DNA from: Alphaproteobacteria bacterium
GTDB lineage: Bacteria; Pseudomonadota; Alphaproteobacteria; Micropepsales; Micropepsaceae
Length of the DNA stretch: 56,462 bases
Direction of reading: 5' to 3'
Assembly (NCBI GenBank): GCA_016124635.1
Contig: WGNJ01000020.1
Span: 1 to 56,462, forward strand
Position numbers and translations under genes: made by a program. The notes under the pieces were generated by a model. That model saw nothing but the letters and a program-made list of their open reading frames with translations. It was not told the DNA's origin and ran no database searches. Positions 54,049 through 56,462 of this stretch are shown one piece after another (the stretch's first letter is position 1; every line of letters begins with the position of its first letter).

Positions 54049-55185
54049 TTACTTGGCCGCAAAGATTGCGCCGATCTTTGCCGCGTCGTCGACCACGCGC
54101 GGCCCCTCGAAGTTCGCGGCAATGGCGACCGAGACGCCGTCGTCCGGCAGAACCGCGATCGCCGAGCGGCCGCCGAGCCCGCCGCCGCTGTGCGCCGCGT
54201 AGCGATGACCGTCGACGGCCTTTCCCAATCCCCATCCCATTCCGTAGATCGTGGGCTTGCCGTCCGAGGTCTTGAACGGCGTGAAGATGCGCGCCAAACC
54301 CGCCGGCCCGACGATTTTGCCGCCGATCAGCGCGGCGCCGAAGCGCGCCATGTCCTCCGGCGTGGACCACAATCCGCCAGCTCCGTATTTGCAGCTGTTG
54401 TCGATCCAACGGTGCGCGATGAAGCCGCTCGGGATGCCTTCGCCATACCGCACGGCGAGATCGGATTCGTCGGCCGGTAGGCGGCTTGTCGTCGTCATCC
54501 CGGCGAGATCGGCGATCTCACCCAGCAGCTGATCGTAGGTTTCGCCGGACGCATGTTCGAGAACCGCGCTCAGCAGCACGTACTCGTAGCTCGAGTAGTC
54601 GTACCGTGTGCCCGGCGCCGATTCGAGTTCGTCGTCGACGAACGGGCGAAGTGCTGCTTGCGTGGTGGCGCAGTGTTTGCTCGACACCCAGAACCATTCG
54701 AACGGATAATAATCGCGGATGCCGGCTGTGTGGCTGACGAGTTGCCAAACCTTCGCTTGCGCCAAGGGCCCCTTGAGCGTCGGCAAATACGCGCGAAGAT
54801 CGGCGTCGAGCTTGAGCTTGCCTTGTTCGACCAGTCGAGCGGCGATGGCGCCGGTGATCGCTTTGGACGCGCTGTATATGCTGTAGCGCGTGCGCGCTGT
54901 CGCCAGGCGCGAGGTGCCGATATCTGCGAGCCCGCGCGTCTCCGACCAAACGATATGCCCTTGAACGGCGACGGCAACCGATATGCTTGGAAAAGCGGAC
55001 GCATGCCGGTCGATGATCGTCCGCGCGCGCTCGATCGCATCCGCAAAGTTCGGATCGGCAATGGCGACGGACGTCCGCGAGTGATCGTGCGCGGACGGAT
55101 GCTCCGAGGCCGCGACGAGCACGGCCAGGGCCGCCAAACCGAGAACAACCACTGCAATCGCAAAACGTACGAGGACCTTCGACAT
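54049..55185 (-). CDS. Serine beta-lactamase-fold hydrolase
   Basis: A 378-residue class C/DD-peptidase-type protein. An N-terminal signal anchor (VLVRFAIAVVVLGLAALAVL) exports it. The catalytic Ser-x-x-Lys is in YSIYSASKAITG, the second motif is YDYSSYEYVLLS (Tyr-Ser-Ser/Tyr), and the third is AAHSGGGLGG (HSGG replacing KTG). HTAGIRDYY is also typical. Members include esterases, peptidases and beta-lactamase homologues; true beta-lactamase activity is not implied. ATG follows GGAGTAGCCG. It is convergent with the barrel gene. Confidence 0.88.
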   Translation of the reverse strand: MSKVLVRFAIAVVVLGLAALAVLVAASEHPSAHDHSRTSVAIADPNFADAIERARTIIDRHASAFPSISVAVAVQGHIVWSETRGLADIGTSRLATARTRYSIYSASKAITGAIAARLVEQGKLKLDADLRAYLPTLKGPLAQAKVWQLVSHTAGIRDYYPFEWFWVSSKHCATTQAALRPFVDDELESAPGTRYDYSSYEYVLLSAVLEHASGETYDQLLGEIADLAGMTTTSRLPADESDLAVRYGEGIPSGFIAHRWIDNSCKYGAGGLWSTPEDMARFGAALIGGKIVGPAGLARIFTPFKTSDGKPTIYGMGWGLGKAVDGHRYAAHSGGGLGGRSAIAVLPDDGVSVAIAANFEGPRVVDDAAKIGAIFAAK

Positions 55186-55355
55186 CGGCTACTCCAAAGG
55201 TCTTTGAGCAAGCACCAAGCCTCATCGGCCAACCGCGCGCCAACCCTATGAGTTTCAGGAGTGCAAAGCCTAAGGGCTGCAGGCGGACCGTGTTGTTGTT
55301 CTTTTGCTGCAATTATTTTGAGCTGAGAGCGAAGGCGTTTTGCTAAGCTGGCCGC

Positions 55356-55583
55356 ATGCGACCGATAGCTCTCATCGCGCTCGTCATAGGGATGGCTCCG
55401 CAGGCCCTGGCCGGACCTGTGCCGCCGGCGACCCCCACGCAGCCGTTGCCGCCGCAGCCTCCGGCACCCCCGCAAACCTCGGCAGATTGCAAACCACCGC
55501 TCGTCTTGATCGACGGCCTCTGCCGCTGTCCGCGCGGCTATTGGTGGGACGCCAAAACCGGGCGCTGCTACGTCGTTAAGTGA
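55356..55583 (+). CDS. Small secreted Cys-rich protein
   Basis: A 75-residue protein. The signal peptide MRPIALIALVIGMAPQALAG is followed by a Pro-rich linker (PVPPATPTQPLPPQPPAPPQ) and a 32-residue C-terminal module, ADCKPPLVLIDGLCRCPRGY then WWDAKTGRCYVVK, with four Cys likely forming two disulfides. The module resembles short Cys-rich binding domains such as chitin- or EGF-like folds. Probably periplasmic or wall-associated. The family is not recognised, but the signal, linker and spacing make it a credible gene. Confidence 0.6.
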   Translation: MRPIALIALVIGMAPQALAGPVPPATPTQPLPPQPPAPPQTSADCKPPLVLIDGLCRCPRGYWWDAKTGRCYVVK

Positions 55584-55727
55584 CTGTCGAAGCTGGCAGA
55601 TTCGCCGTGGAAAGCGGTGTTGTTCGCGCGCAACCTGCGGGCGCAAAGTAGCAACGATCGATTGTTTGAACCTTGTTCAAATCACCTTTGAGCCGCACCT
55701 TACCCCTTAGTTTTGGGGGGAATATTC

Positions 55728-56462
55728 ATGAGCAATTTCGGCAAGGCTGCGGTGGCAGCTGCGTTTGTCGTTTGTCTGTCGGGGAGCATGGCCTGGGCGG
55801 ATGGCGAGGCTGCGGACGGCGCGCCGCCGGCCGCTGCGCCGACCGTAAAATGGACCTTCGGCACGCGCGTTTGGTATTCGACAGGCACGAGCGAATTCAA
55901 TCTCTACGGTGCACCCGGCGTTCGCGTGTCTGCGCTGCACTACAACGATACGTCGGCGATCTCGGGCGAGGCCTTCACCAGGCTCGACGCGACGCAAGGC
56001 TTCTTCATCAAAGCGGTCGCCGGTTATGGCGGCGTCCAAGACGGCACGCTGATCGACGAAGATTTCCCACCCGCGGTCTCGCCGTATTCCAAGACGACCT
56101 CAGAGATTCCGGACGGCACGATCGACTTCGCTTCGATCGACCTCGGCTACAATGTCGTCGATGAAGACAGCTTGCGCCTCGGTATCTTTGCCGGTCTCGG
56201 CTACTGGCATGAGCACTTCGAGGCTTACGGCTGCCGCCAGATTGGCTCGAACCCGGCCATCTGCGGCTTCGTTCCGCTTCCCGCGACTGCCAACGTGATC
56301 TCGGAGGACAACAAGTATCGCTCGATCCGCTTGGGCGTCACCGGTGACGGCCATCTGACCGACGATTTCTCATGGACGTTCGATGCGGCGTATCTCATCA
56401 CCGATCACGACAATCTCGACGTCCACCACTTCACGTTCGGTCCTTTGCCGGCGAGCGGCGAC
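55728..56462 (+). CDS. Outer-membrane beta-barrel protein, 3' end outside window
   Basis: At least 245 residues, cut by the window end. ATG 55728 follows a GGGGGG run. The signal peptide MSNFGKAAVAAAFVVCLSGS then MAWA|DGE is followed by a Pro/Ala linker and long amphipathic strands (WTFGTRVWYSTGTSEFNLYG; SLRLGIFAGLGYWHEHFEAYG; SIRLGVTGDGHLTDDFSWTFD). The strand pattern and WYS/FNL segments recall omptin-like barrels, but catalytic residues cannot be judged from the part seen. Confidence 0.75.
   Translation, partial: MSNFGKAAVAAAFVVCLSGSMAWADGEAADGAPPAAAPTVKWTFGTRVWYSTGTSEFNLYGAPGVRVSALHYNDTSAISGEAFTRLDATQGFFIKAVAGYGGVQDGTLIDEDFPPAVSPYSKTTSEIPDGTIDFASIDLGYNVVDEDSLRLGIFAGLGYWHEHFEAYGCRQIGSNPAICGFVPLPATANVISEDNKYRSIRLGVTGDGHLTDDFSWTFDAAYLITDHDNLDVHHFTFGPLPASGD

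Noticed and set aside
54049..55185. Annotation as a true beta-lactamase resistance gene
   Set aside because: The third motif is HSGG and the second is Y-S-S/Y; these fit the broad serine hydrolase group, so resistance cannot be claimed.

Overview
The window looks like a chromosome segment of a GC-rich alphaproteobacterium. Three things support this. The housekeeping gene order is alphaproteobacterial: ahcY / divL / tsaE-amgK-murU-addB-addA-trx, then folC-accD-trpA-trpB-trpF-pyrF, then ihfB-rpsA-cmk-aroA, a TIGR02300 gene and tRNA-Ala. There is a DivL-type kinase with Tyr in place of the phospho-acceptor His. GTG/TTG starts and 4-bp ATGA/GTGA gene overlaps are common. The order within the class cannot be settled by reading. 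Coordinates were counted by hand.

Layout. (1) 1-6.2 kb: a copper-handling island. A Met-rich periplasmic protein and a YraQ/ArsP-type permease run leftward; a CopA-type multicopper oxidase, CopB and a cupredoxin run rightward. The divergent promoter region holds two perfect 17-bp ATACCCC-N3-GGGGTAT palindromes that look like CsoR operators. A DMT-family exporter with a 60-residue His-rich tail follows. (2) 6.2-11.5 kb: ahcY (with a SahR-like palindrome upstream), a MOSC-domain protein and divL. (3) 11.5-17.8 kb: a plastic region packed with short palindromic REPIN-like repeats. It contains an SDR gene, an intact HigA antitoxin beside a truncated higB, a ceramidase-like gene whose original 3' end survives 0.66 kb away, and a complete 2,047-bp IS1595-family element with an 8-bp target duplication and a DUF3800 passenger gene. 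(4) 17.8-42.1 kb: dense core genes, namely a ferredoxin/ferredoxin reductase pair, tsaE-amgK-murU-addB-addA, two thioredoxins, folC, accD, trpABF, pyrF, osmC, lapA-like, ihfB, rpsA, cmk, aroA, TIGR02300, tRNA-Ala(GGC) and a phasin-like gene. (5) 42.2-52 kb: a surface-glycan region with two sulfotransferase-like proteins, a methyltransferase-fold protein, a two-catalytic-domain glycosyltransferase and a WecB epimerase. From about 45.9 to 51.4 kb the base composition is visibly more AT-rich, which suggests transfer. (6) 52.5 kb to the end: envelope proteins. These include an unusual 465-residue protein with a 200-residue domain ahead of an internal signal-like helix and a beta-barrel, a serine beta-lactamase-fold hydrolase, a tiny Cys-rich secreted protein and a partial outer-membrane protein.

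The least ordinary observations are the barrel protein with the internal signal segment, the repeat family whose second hairpin changes sequence while keeping its stem and GAA loop, the repeat-linked gene damage at 12.7-13.5 kb, and the paired copper-type operators. No CRISPR array, rRNA operon, prophage or obvious defence island is present.
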